This document shows, one piece after another, positions 29,673 through 39,283 of a stretch of DNA of 50,074 nucleotides (position 1 is its first letter; the number at the start of each line of letters is the position of its first letter). Position numbers and translations under genes: made by a program. Source of the DNA: an uncultured Pelagibacteraceae bacterium. Its GTDB lineage: Bacteria > Pseudomonadota > Alphaproteobacteria > Pelagibacterales > Pelagibacteraceae. The notes below the pieces were generated by a model. It did not search any database. It had not been told where the DNA came from and saw only the letters and a list, made by a program, of their open reading frames with translations. Location of the stretch: the NCBI GenBank assembly GCA_902599575.1, contig CACKFS010000005.1, forward strand, positions 1-50,074, given 5' to 3'.

Positions 29673-30335
29673 ATGACTTTAAAAATAAATAGCTTAGCAC
29701 CTGACTTTAAGGCTAAAACAACTATTGGTGATATATCGTTTCACGAGTGGTTAGGAGATAGTTGGGGTGTTTTATTTTCACATCCAAAAGATTTTACTCC
29801 AGTTTGTACAACTGAACTTGGATCTTTAGCTAGAATGAAACCTGAGTTTGACAAAAGAAACGTCAAAGTTATTGGTTTAAGTGTGGATCCAGTTGCAGAT
29901 CACGTTAAATGGCTGGACGACATTAAAGATGTAACAGGAATGAAACCTGATTATCCAATAATTGCGGATGAGGATCTAAAAATTGCAAAACTTTATAATA
30001 TGTTAGAGGGTGATGCGGGAACTACTTCAATGGGTAGAACTGCAGTTGATAACCAAACAGTTAGAACAGTTTTTATTATTAGACCAGATAAAAGAATTGG
30101 TTTGTTCTTAACTTATCCAATGGCAACTGGAAGAAACTTCATGGAATTATTGAGATCAATAGACTCAATGCAATTAACCGCAAAACATAAAGTTGCAACA
30201 CCAGCAGATTGGAAAAAAGGTGAAGAAGTTATCATTGTTCCAGCAGTCAAAGATGATGAAGCTAAGAAATTGTTTCCAGATGGTTGGAATGCAGTTAAAC
30301 CTTATTTAAGAAAAGTACCGGATCCATCGAAGTAG
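29673..30335 (+). CDS. 1-Cys-type (Prx6-like) peroxiredoxin
   Basis: SHPKDFTPVCTTELG, GLSVDPVADHVKWLDDI, FIIRPDKRIGLFLTYPMATGRN. Confidence 0.92.
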   Translation: MTLKINSLAPDFKAKTTIGDISFHEWLGDSWGVLFSHPKDFTPVCTTELGSLARMKPEFDKRNVKVIGLSVDPVADHVKWLDDIKDVTGMKPDYPIIADEDLKIAKLYNMLEGDAGTTSMGRTAVDNQTVRTVFIIRPDKRIGLFLTYPMATGRNFMELLRSIDSMQLTAKHKVATPADWKKGEEVIIVPAVKDDEAKKLFPDGWNAVKPYLRKVPDPSK

Positions 30336-30336
30336 G

Positions 30337-30990
30337 TTGGACAATAAGATTTTAATCGAACAATCTCAGCATTGGGAAAAAAGTTTCTCAAGTAAGCCTG
30401 AGATGTTTGGTTCTGAACCAAGTTACTCTGCAAAAATAGCTCTAGAAAAATTTAAAAAAAATAACGTAAAACAGATCATTGAACTTGGTGCAGGACTAGG
30501 ACGTGATACAATTTTTTTTGCTAAAAATTCTATTAAAGTAACTGCGTTAGATTACAGCCCAACCGCAGTTGAAATAATTAAAAATAAGACAAACAGTTTA
30601 GGTTTAGGTGATTTGATTGAAGTTCGAACACATGACTTAAGACAAAAATTAAATTTTAAAGATTATAGTTTTGATGGTTGTTATTCACATATGCTTTATT
30701 GTATGGCTTTTACATATTCTGAATTAGAAAATTTGAATAACGAAGTCTGTAGAGTTTTAAATAAAGATTCATTAAATATTTATACAGTCAGAAATCATTC
30801 AGATGCAGATTATAAAAAAGGCACACATCGAGGTGAAGATTTATATGAAATGAATGGATATATTGTTCATTATTTTTCGGATGAAAAAATTAAAAAATTA
30901 GTAAAAGGTTTTAAAAATATAAGTATCGATCATTTTGATGAAGGAAGTTTTCCTAGAAAATTATCATTAGTTATTAATCAAAAAATTTAA
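30337..30990 (+). CDS. class I SAM-dependent methyltransferase (TTG start)
   Basis: IIELGAGLGRDTIFFAKN, ALDYSPTAVEI, FDGCYSHMLYCMAF. Confidence 0.83.
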   Translation: MDNKILIEQSQHWEKSFSSKPEMFGSEPSYSAKIALEKFKKNNVKQIIELGAGLGRDTIFFAKNSIKVTALDYSPTAVEIIKNKTNSLGLGDLIEVRTHDLRQKLNFKDYSFDGCYSHMLYCMAFTYSELENLNNEVCRVLNKDSLNIYTVRNHSDADYKKGTHRGEDLYEMNGYIVHYFSDEKIKKLVKGFKNISIDHFDEGSFPRKLSLVINQKI

Positions 30991-30991
30991 T

Positions 30992-31606
30992 ATGGAATAC
31001 TTATTAATTGGTTTTTTTACTGGTTTAAGTTTGATTTTAGCACTTGGAGCTCAAAATGTATTTGTAATAGAACAGGGTCTAAAGAGACAACATACTTTTT
31101 TAGTATGCTTAATTTGCTCAATTTCAGATTATCTTTTAATTTTTTTAGGTATTATTTTATTTGAATACTTTCAAAGTTACTTTAACCAAACAATTGAACT
31201 TATATTAAATATTCTATTATTATTATTTTTATTACATTTTATTTATTCTAAAATAAAATTAAGTTTTTCAAATGTTGATTTTTCAACAAATAAAACTGAC
31301 GAAACTTTTAAAAGTATTTTATTAAAGACCTTAGGCTTTACTTATTTAAATCCACATGTTTATTCAGACACAGTCTTTTTTTTAGGAAATTTCTCTAAAA
31401 ATTTTGCTTTAGTTAATAAAATATATTTTGGATTAGGTGCTACGATATCTTCTTTTTTATTTTTTTTTACTATTGGTTATTTAGCAAATTTTTTATCTAA
31501 ATATTTAAATAATAAAAGAACTTGGTTTTACATAAACATTTTAGTTATTCTTTTCATGACAGTTTTGTCTTTATATGTTTTAAATACTATTCTTAATTTC
31601 TATTGA
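30992..31606 (+). CDS. LysE/ArgO-family amino acid exporter
   Basis: LILALGAQNVFVIEQGLKRQH, TFLNPHVYSDT-like FTYLNPHVYSDTVFFLG. Confidence 0.88.
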   Translation: MEYLLIGFFTGLSLILALGAQNVFVIEQGLKRQHTFLVCLICSISDYLLIFLGIILFEYFQSYFNQTIELILNILLLLFLLHFIYSKIKLSFSNVDFSTNKTDETFKSILLKTLGFTYLNPHVYSDTVFFLGNFSKNFALVNKIYFGLGATISSFLFFFTIGYLANFLSKYLNNKRTWFYINILVILFMTVLSLYVLNTILNFY

Positions 31607-31673
31607 TATAGAACACTTTTAAACGTCAATTTAGACCCATTGGTTTTTAAAAAAAAATAACTAAATAAGAAGT

Positions 31674-32336
31674 ATGAATAATTTAGAAAAACATTATGAG
31701 CCAAACAACTTTAGCGATAAAGTTGCTTTGGGCTTTACTAAGTTTTTAAGATTTCTAGCTGATACTTTTTTTAAGAAAAGATACGGCCATAGAGCCGTTG
31801 TATTAGAAACAGTTGCTGCAGTACCTGGAATGGTAGCTGGAATGCTAATTCACTTAAAATCATTAAGAAAAATGGAAGATGATAAAGGGTGGATTAAAAT
31901 TCTTTTAGATGAAGCAGAAAATGAAAGAATGCATTTAATGACTTTTATTCATGTTGCAAAACCAACATGGTTAGAAAGAGTTATTATTTTGATGGCTCAA
32001 TTTATTTTTATTGTTACATACGCTATCATTTATTTAGTATCTCAAAGAACCGCTCATAGAATTGTTGGTTATTTTGAAGAAGAAGCTGTAAGAAGTTACA
32101 CAGAATATTTACACGAATTAGAGACTGGCAAAATAAAAGATGAGCCAGCTCCAGAAGTTGCAATAAATTATTGGAACCTACCTTTGCATGCTACTCTAAA
32201 AGATGTAGTTAGAGTAATTCGTGATGATGAAGCTGGACACCGTGATGTAAACCATAGTTTTGCAAATATCATTAACGAAAAAAAATACCCAAAAAAAGAA
32301 GAAAATATTAACTCTAAAGATTTAAGTAGAGAATAA
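31674..32336 (+). CDS. aox: alternative oxidase (di-iron ubiquinol oxidase)
   Basis: [54 protein letters not shown]. Confidence 0.95.
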   Translation: MNNLEKHYEPNNFSDKVALGFTKFLRFLADTFFKKRYGHRAVVLETVAAVPGMVAGMLIHLKSLRKMEDDKGWIKILLDEAENERMHLMTFIHVAKPTWLERVIILMAQFIFIVTYAIIYLVSQRTAHRIVGYFEEEAVRSYTEYLHELETGKIKDEPAPEVAINYWNLPLHATLKDVVRVIRDDEAGHRDVNHSFANIINEKKYPKKEENINSKDLSRE

Positions 32337-32374
32337 ATTCAATTTTTATATATTCATTTTTAAATTATCAATTT

Positions 32375-34483
32375 ATGATGAGTAGATTAATTAAAATTTT
32401 TTATATAATTTTAATCTTTATAAGCTCATTTCATTTTAAAGCTATAGCGGAGCCATCCTTTGTGCAAAGTAAATCGATTGCTTCGGCCTTTTATTTAGGA
32501 CTTAACTTTAATAATGATGGTACAAAAATGTATACTGTAAGAAATGGAGCAAAAACGGATGCAGTTATCGAACATATATTAACTACCGCATATGACATTT
32601 CAACGGCAACCGTAAACAATACTAAAGTAGTACATAGAAGTGGAAATAATAGTTCTCATATACCATCACAAGTAGTGTTCAATAACGATGGAACAAAAAT
32701 GTTTATTTCTAACCATACTGGTAGTTACATAGAATACTATTCACTAACCACTGCATTTGATATTTCAACTGCTACATTTGATGATCAGAAAGATATTTCT
32801 GGTCAAGAAATAAGAGCAAATTCATTTGCATTTAATAATGATGGTACCAGAATGATTGTTGCTGGTGCAGGAAATGAGTCCCAACATCGTATTCATGAAT
32901 ATTCACTAGCTACACCATTTGATCTTAGTTCAGGAGTTACTCATCTTAACACTGAAGACCTAAGTTCTACTCACGATTACATAGATACAGTTACTTTTAA
33001 TAACAATGGTACCAAAATGTATACCATTAGAAACGAAACTGAAGATGACAATCACATTTCTCAATTTAAATTAACTACACCATATGATGTTTCTACTTTA
33101 TCCCTTGAAGGTACCTTCGATGTAAGTTCTCTTATTTCAGGATCATCAGATTCAAGAGAAATGGTTTTTAGCAACGATGGAAGTAAAATGTTTATCATTG
33201 ATGATGGACTTGATCAAGTTCATGAATTTAACCTAAGTTGTAATTGGAGCGTTATTGATGGTACTTGTGACGATCCAGCGGATGATAAAGAAATTTCAAG
33301 CTCAATAGAGTCTCAAACAGAAACAGCTAAACAAATCGCTATTCAAGCGAGTACACCAGTTCTTAATCGAATGTACTGGTTAAGAAGACACAGAACTAGT
33401 GACCAATTAAGTAATCAAAATATTAATTTTAATTTTCCAAACAAAACCATTGCATCTTTAGCAAAAGTTTTTCCAATAGCTGAAAAAACTAATAATACTC
33501 TAAATAAATTATCAGATAACTGGTCATTTTGGAGTGAAGGTAGTGTGAGCTTTGGAAGGACTGGAGACACATCTTCTTCAGCATCAAAAGATATAAATAG
33601 CAATGGGATAACTATTGGAATGGACAAAAAAATTAGTGAAAATAAATTATATGGCTACGCCCTTAGGTTTGGTAATGATGAAGTTGATATAGGATCATCT
33701 GGGACTTCTTTAGATACAGAATCTTTTAGTTTATCACTTTATGGAACTTTTCCGCATGATGAAGAAAGATTTACAGAAAGTATTATTGGAATAAGTACTT
33801 TAAAAACTGATCATGTAAGAGTAGGTGGGGGAAATAGAAGAACTGGTGAGAGAGATGGAGCGCAAGTTTTTGGATCAATTAATTATGTTACTAAATATAA
33901 AAAAAATAATTTTGTTATAGATCCTAATATTAGAATTGATTTGAGTTATACAGAATTATCAAAATATCGGGAAAAAGGAGTTGCTGCACTAGTATACAAT
34001 AAACAAACTGTTGAAACTGGCATGGTATCCACAGGGTTTACAATAAGTGATATTTTAGATTTTGATACTTTTACTTTTAAATCTTATGGCGGCTTAGAAC
34101 TTGGTTTAGATTTTAGCCCATCATCAGATGCTACATATCGTTATCTCTCTGAAACTACAGAATATACAAAAGCAATTGATCAAGATTCTAAAAATTTAAG
34201 AGCGAATATTGGATTTGATTTAATAAATGAAAATGGTTTATCAATTATGACTATTTATGAAAGAAATCAGAGTGATAATTCTCACAGTGATACTTTATAT
34301 TTTGGTTTAGGCTATGTGCCATCAGATGACATTGAATATGCAATGAACTTAGATAATAATAAAGCTTATTTAAGCTACAATAGAAATTTAAAAGGTTTTG
34401 ATATCAGGGTGAATTCAAATTATGATTTAATGAGTTCAATTCCTGATTATGGTGCAACTATTGAGCTTGTTAGTACCTTTTAA
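32375..34483 (+). CDS. secreted beta-propeller autotransporter with C-terminal beta-barrel
   Basis: Signal peptide; five FNNDGTKM-type blade repeats; C-terminal autotransporter-like barrel ending in ...IELVSTF. Confidence 0.8.
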   Translation: MMSRLIKIFYIILIFISSFHFKAIAEPSFVQSKSIASAFYLGLNFNNDGTKMYTVRNGAKTDAVIEHILTTAYDISTATVNNTKVVHRSGNNSSHIPSQVVFNNDGTKMFISNHTGSYIEYYSLTTAFDISTATFDDQKDISGQEIRANSFAFNNDGTRMIVAGAGNESQHRIHEYSLATPFDLSSGVTHLNTEDLSSTHDYIDTVTFNNNGTKMYTIRNETEDDNHISQFKLTTPYDVSTLSLEGTFDVSSLISGSSDSREMVFSNDGSKMFIIDDGLDQVHEFNLSCNWSVIDGTCDDPADDKEISSSIESQTETAKQIAIQASTPVLNRMYWLRRHRTSDQLSNQNINFNFPNKTIASLAKVFPIAEKTNNTLNKLSDNWSFWSEGSVSFGRTGDTSSSASKDINSNGITIGMDKKISENKLYGYALRFGNDEVDIGSSGTSLDTESFSLSLYGTFPHDEERFTESIIGISTLKTDHVRVGGGNRRTGERDGAQVFGSINYVTKYKKNNFVIDPNIRIDLSYTELSKYREKGVAALVYNKQTVETGMVSTGFTISDILDFDTFTFKSYGGLELGLDFSPSSDATYRYLSETTEYTKAIDQDSKNLRANIGFDLINENGLSIMTIYERNQSDNSHSDTLYFGLGYVPSDDIEYAMNLDNNKAYLSYNRNLKGFDIRVNSNYDLMSSIPDYGATIELVSTF

Positions 34484-34485
34484 AA

Positions 34486-35775
34486 TTATTCGTTAGAATA
34501 TCCGTATTTACGTAATCTTACATCACCAGTTCTTGCATGGGCTTCCATGCCTTCGTATCTTGAAATTCTAGCAGCTGCAGAACCAACTTCTTTTGTAGAC
34601 TCCTTTGTCATTCTTTGAAAACTTAATGTTTTTATAAATTTACCAACAAACAATCCTCCAGTATATTTACCAGCACCTTTAGTTGGTAATATATGATTGG
34701 TACCAGAACATTTATCACCATAAGCAACAGTTGTTTCTTCCCCGATAAATAACGAACCGTAGTTTTTTAATCTCTTATGAAACCATTCAAGATTTTTAGT
34801 TTGTATCTCTAAATGTTCAGGTGCATAGTCATCACTCACTTTTACCATTTCTTCATCCGTATCACATAAAATAACTTCACCGTAATCTCTCCAAGCAGCC
34901 TCTGCACTTAACCTTGGAACTTCTGGAAGTTTCTCTATTAATTCTGGAACTCGTTTCATAACTTCATCTGCAAGTTTTTGGCTTGTGGTATATAACCAAC
35001 ATGGAGAATTATATCCGTGTTCAGCTTGACCAACTAAATCAACGGCTACAATCTCTGGATCTGCAGTTTCATCTGCAATAATTCCAATTTCTGTTGGACC
35101 AGCAAATAAATCAATTCCAACTTTTCCAAATAAAATTCTTTTAGCTTCAGCAACAAATTGATTTCCAGGACCAACTAAAATATCAGCTGGGGCATTTCCA
35201 AACATTCCATATGTCATTGCAGCGATAGCCGGAACTCCACCAAGATTTAAAATTACATCAGCGCCACATAAATTTGCTGTATAAATTATAGAAGGGTGGG
35301 CACCAATTCCTTCTTTAGGGGGACTACAAGCAATAATATTTTTAACACCAGCAACTTTTGCAGTTGTAACACTCATTACTGCAGATGCTATGTGAGCATA
35401 TCTTCCACCTGGGATATAACAACCCGCAGTATTAACAGGTACTAACTTTTGACCAGCGTATAATCCATTTGATAATTCAACTTCAAAATCTTTTCCATAG
35501 TTTGCAAGTTGAGCTTCTGCAAATTTACGAACTCTATCGTATGAAAATTTAATATCGTCTTTAGTTTTTTGATCTAAATTTTTATTTATTTCCTCTATTT
35601 TTTCTTTTGAAACAATTATTTCTCCATCATATTTATCAAATTTTTTAGTTAATTCTTTACAACCTTCTTCTTTTGATTTTTCCAATTCTTTTAAAAGATT
35701 TTGAACTATATCTTTTGTTTTAGTGTCATCTGTTGATGCAGTTTTAGATGCTTTTTTTAAATATTTAATTGTCAT
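34486..35775 (-). CDS. histidinol-dehydrogenase-family protein (HisD or HpsN-type sulfopropanediol dehydrogenase)
   Basis: VPVNTAGCYIPGGRYAHIASAVMS, GVPAIAAMTYG, AGPTEIGIIAD, GTNHILPTKGAGKYTGGL. Confidence 0.88.
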   Translation of the reverse strand: MTIKYLKKASKTASTDDTKTKDIVQNLLKELEKSKEEGCKELTKKFDKYDGEIIVSKEKIEEINKNLDQKTKDDIKFSYDRVRKFAEAQLANYGKDFEVELSNGLYAGQKLVPVNTAGCYIPGGRYAHIASAVMSVTTAKVAGVKNIIACSPPKEGIGAHPSIIYTANLCGADVILNLGGVPAIAAMTYGMFGNAPADILVGPGNQFVAEAKRILFGKVGIDLFAGPTEIGIIADETADPEIVAVDLVGQAEHGYNSPCWLYTTSQKLADEVMKRVPELIEKLPEVPRLSAEAAWRDYGEVILCDTDEEMVKVSDDYAPEHLEIQTKNLEWFHKRLKNYGSLFIGEETTVAYGDKCSGTNHILPTKGAGKYTGGLFVGKFIKTLSFQRMTKESTKEVGSAAARISRYEGMEAHARTGDVRLRKYGYSNE

Positions 35776-35798
35776 TTTTACAAATTTATATTGTTTTA

Positions 35799-36710
35799 TT
35801 AATCTAATGCAACAACTGCAGCAGCAATAGAAGCTAATCTGGCTGTCGCTTCATCCGATCTACTTGTAATAACCACTGGTACTTTTCCTCCAATTACAAC
35901 ACCGGCTGCACAAGCTCCCATAAAATAAATCATCATTTTTACTAAAGCATTTCCACTTTCAACACTAGGAACTAAAAGAACATCAGCATCCCCTGCAACT
36001 ACATTTTTAATACCTTTAATTTCAGCAGATTTTTTTGAAATACAGTTATCAAAAGCTAAAGGACCAAATACATCTGCATCTAAACCTTCTTTTTTTGAAA
36101 GTTCGGTAATTTCTTTTGCCTCCATTGAACTTTGAATACTATCTAAAACTTCTTCCGTTGCTGATAAAACAGCAATCTTAGGTCTATTGTTTCCAATTCT
36201 TTTTGAAAAATCTATAACGTTTTTTAATATATGCATTTTTGTTTTTACATTCGGTAAAACATTTAAAGCACCATCAGTGATTATTAATGGCTTATCATCT
36301 TTTTCTAAAGTCATGTGCCAAACATGACTTAATCTAGTTTTGCCAAGAAGTTTATATTCTCTTTTTAAAACTTCTTTCATCAATATATCTGTATGAATAT
36401 GACCCTTTACTATAATCTTTACTTTGCCCTGCATTGCAAGTTTAGCAGCAACTGCTGCTGTATTATTTTCTACTGGCTCATGAATTACTTCATAACCCGA
36501 AATATCAAATTGAATTTCATTAGCGCATTTTTGAATTTGATCTTTATCGCCGATAAATATTGGTTTAATTAAATCTTCTTTAACAGCATCCATTACAGAT
36601 TGCATAGGAAGAGGTTTTCCAGCATTAACAATTGCAGCTGTTGCACCTTTCTTTTTTAAAGATGCATCTAGTAAATTATTTGGACAAATTATTTGTTTAT
36701 TAGATAGCAT
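35799..36710 (-). CDS. phosphate acetyl/butyryltransferase family protein
   Basis: VKGHIHTDILMKEVLKRE, ITDGALNVLPNVKTK, DVLLVPSVESGNALVKMMIYF. Confidence 0.85.
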   Translation of the reverse strand: MLSNKQIICPNNLLDASLKKKGATAAIVNAGKPLPMQSVMDAVKEDLIKPIFIGDKDQIQKCANEIQFDISGYEVIHEPVENNTAAVAAKLAMQGKVKIIVKGHIHTDILMKEVLKREYKLLGKTRLSHVWHMTLEKDDKPLIITDGALNVLPNVKTKMHILKNVIDFSKRIGNNRPKIAVLSATEEVLDSIQSSMEAKEITELSKKEGLDADVFGPLAFDNCISKKSAEIKGIKNVVAGDADVLLVPSVESGNALVKMMIYFMGACAAGVVIGGKVPVVITSRSDEATARLASIAAAVVALD

Positions 36711-37713
36711 TTAGTTTTTTTAAATCTTCCATAATACTTTTTGGTATTGGAATATTCTTTTTCATATTTTTTTTATATCTTTTTTTTGTGCCTTCACCAG
36801 GAAAATTTATTTCTTTAACTCCTTTGATTTTTGGTAATTTCTTTATAATTCTTATGTTCTCTTTAATTCTTTTAATATAATTGCTTCCAATAAAAATATT
36901 TGGTTTTACAGCCATAAATAAATGTCCAACATTTTGTGGTCCTTTAAAATCATCAAATGGATCTCTTACTTTACCCCCATGATTTGCACCAGTCATTACA
37001 CCACTTAATATATCTACCATCCAAGCTAAACCCGAACCTCTAAATCCTGCGATAGGTAACTGTACACCTTTAAGAGCTTTAATTGGATCTGTAGTTGGCT
37101 TTCCATTTTTATCTAAAGCTACACCTATAGGAATTTTGTGACCTAAATTAGCCGCTACTCTTATTTTACCTCTATTAATCATTGATACTGAAGTGTCTAA
37201 AATAAACGGAACCTTCCCACCTGAGGGTGTTCCAAAACAAATTGGATTTGTTCCAAATAAAGTTTTCTTTGATCCGTAAGGTGCAATAGCTGGCGGTGCA
37301 TTTGTAAAACACCATACCATTAAATTTTTTTTGACAGCCTGTTCGACAAAATAGCTAGATAAACCGTAGTGGCCAGAATTTTTTACACCAACCATTCCAA
37401 TTCCAGTTTTTTTTGTATTTTTAATTAATGATTTGATAGCGATATCAGCTGCAACAAATCCAATGGAGTTATTAGCATCTACATATGAAATCGAATTAGA
37501 TATTTTTTTTATTTTAATTTTTGGTTTTGGATTAATAACTTTTTTATCAATTCTATCACAATACATTTTAAGTCTTGATAACCCATGAGAATGAGCACCA
37601 ACTAATTCTGCATTGATTAAAGCTTTAGCACTAATCATGGCGTGCGTTGGACTTAAACCTCTGTTCTTTAATACTTTAATAATTATGTTTGTTAATTTTT
37701 TTGCATTAGCCAT
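36700..37713 (-). CDS. LDH2/MDH2 (ComC-like) malate/lactate/sulfolactate dehydrogenase family
   Basis: GAHSHGLSRLKMYCDRI, NSGHYGLSSYFVEQA, GTNPICFGTPSGG. Confidence 0.85.
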   Translation of the reverse strand: MANAKKLTNIIIKVLKNRGLSPTHAMISAKALINAELVGAHSHGLSRLKMYCDRIDKKVINPKPKIKIKKISNSISYVDANNSIGFVAADIAIKSLIKNTKKTGIGMVGVKNSGHYGLSSYFVEQAVKKNLMVWCFTNAPPAIAPYGSKKTLFGTNPICFGTPSGGKVPFILDTSVSMINRGKIRVAANLGHKIPIGVALDKNGKPTTDPIKALKGVQLPIAGFRGSGLAWMVDILSGVMTGANHGGKVRDPFDDFKGPQNVGHLFMAVKPNIFIGSNYIKRIKENIRIIKKLPKIKGVKEINFPGEGTKKRYKKNMKKNIPIPKSIMEDLKKLNAI

Positions 37714-38750
37714 AAAGCATCCTGACTTAAAAAAAAGATCTTACCACTAACTGGATGGACTTGTATGTCTCTAATTCTTCCGATTTCTCTTTTAAATATG
37801 ACTTCTTCTTTAACATTTTCTAAGTTGGAAAAATCAAGTTTTCTAAGTGACATGTCTTTTAGAGATGTAATTAAAGCATGACCATTCCACTCTTTAAATT
37901 CTTCACCTTTATAAATTGTTATTGCACTTGTTGCAATTGAAGGCACCCAATATTTAATAGCTTTTGTATAGCCAGGTAACCACTTTGGTCCAATTTTAGT
38001 TCCGCTGTAATTTGTTCCACCCCAACCAAGAACTTTCCAACCATAGTTTTCTCCTTTTTTAATTTCACCAAACCAATCTCCACCTCTTGCTCCATGGTTA
38101 CTTGCATAAATTTTTTGATCGAAAGGGTTTAATGTTAAACCTTGTGGGTTTCTAACACCTATTTGAAAAATTTCAGGTAGCCAATCTTTTTTATCAATAA
38201 ACTTTGGATTATCTTTTGGAATACTTCCATCAATATTAATTCTAATTATACTTCCAGGATGTTTTGTTGGATCTTGAGCTATCATTCCTTCACCTCTTTC
38301 ACCAACTGATGCAAAAAGATAATTGTCTTTAATAGCTAATCTTGACCCAAAGTGATATCCAGAATTTATTGGTGGAGTCGCAACAAAAATATTTTTAAAA
38401 TCTATTTGATCTTTATTAAATTTCCCTCGTGCAACTGAGGTTGTTGTTTTTGATTTTCCATGATCTTCAGAATAACTTACCCAAACTACCCCGTCTTTAT
38501 ATAAGATATCTAACAAACCACCTTGACCATCTTCTAACACTTTTAAGTTATGTTTAACCTCGGTGATAGAACCAGTTTCGATATTAATTAATTTTAAATT
38601 ACCAGATACTTCAGTTAAAAGTATTTCATTATTAGATACAAATGTGGATCCCCAAGGACTTCTAAAATCAGCAATCTTTTTAAAATTTAATTCTGCTGCT
38701 TCAGATGAAACTGAAAATAAAAATATGATTAATGTAACTTTTTTCCACAT
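37692..38750 (-). CDS. PQQ-dependent soluble aldose/sugar dehydrogenase-like protein
   Basis: Signal peptide; RSPWGSTFVSNNEILLTEVSG, VGERGEGMIAQDPTKHPGSIIRINIDGSIP, NPQGLTLNPFDQKIYASNHGARGGDW. Confidence 0.85.
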   Translation of the reverse strand: MWKKVTLIIFLFSVSSEAAELNFKKIADFRSPWGSTFVSNNEILLTEVSGNLKLINIETGSITEVKHNLKVLEDGQGGLLDILYKDGVVWVSYSEDHGKSKTTTSVARGKFNKDQIDFKNIFVATPPINSGYHFGSRLAIKDNYLFASVGERGEGMIAQDPTKHPGSIIRINIDGSIPKDNPKFIDKKDWLPEIFQIGVRNPQGLTLNPFDQKIYASNHGARGGDWFGEIKKGENYGWKVLGWGGTNYSGTKIGPKWLPGYTKAIKYWVPSIATSAITIYKGEEFKEWNGHALITSLKDMSLRKLDFSNLENVKEEVIFKREIGRIRDIQVHPVSGKIFFLSQDALWLMQKN

Positions 38751-38767
38751 TGTTTAATTTATATTTA

Positions 38768-39280
38768 TTAAAACTTACCTTTAATCCAATCTTTGTATTT
38801 TTTTGCAGCTTGTTTTGGTTCTAGCAATATACCATTTTCCACTGGACCAATACAAAACTCACTCTCATAAGTATAATTATATTCTGTTAAATTATGTTTA
38901 AAATAGGTAGAACCTTTTAAATTTGCTGTGCTCGCTTGTTCGATGTAATTATTTAAATTTATCTCAAATTTATCTACTGACTTAGATGAATTTACATTTT
39001 TTACAAATTTTGATCTTAACACATCAGATATTGTAAAATTTCCTGTTCCTACTTTAAAAGCTTTCTCATTATCGTATCCGGCAGATGTATGAACAGTCAA
39101 TTTCTTTTTATTTGTATCAATTTTTATAAACATAAAAAATTTTCCACCTGTAACTTCAGAATATTTGTTAGCTCCTGTGTCTTCTAATATATTATTTACG
39201 CACTTGTAATAGTATTTATCGGCTTTGGATTCAGTAAAAATTAAAATACAAAAAATAAAAAAAAATATAAATTTTTTCAG
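38768..39280 (-). CDS. secreted hypothetical protein, possible CTG start (ORF track begins at 39133)
   Basis: Frame extends upstream of 39133 to encode LKKFIFFFIFCILIFTESKADKYYYKCVNNILEDTGANKYSEVTGGKFF, a plausible signal peptide, with no ATG/GTG/TTG before the permease stop codon. Confidence 0.55.
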   Translation of the reverse strand: MKKFIFFFIFCILIFTESKADKYYYKCVNNILEDTGANKYSEVTGGKFFMFIKIDTNKKKLTVHTSAGYDNEKAFKVGTGNFTISDVLRSKFVKNVNSSKSVDKFEINLNNYIEQASTANLKGSTYFKHNLTEYNYTYESEFCIGPVENGILLEPKQAAKKYKDWIKGKF

Positions 39281-39283
39281 TTT

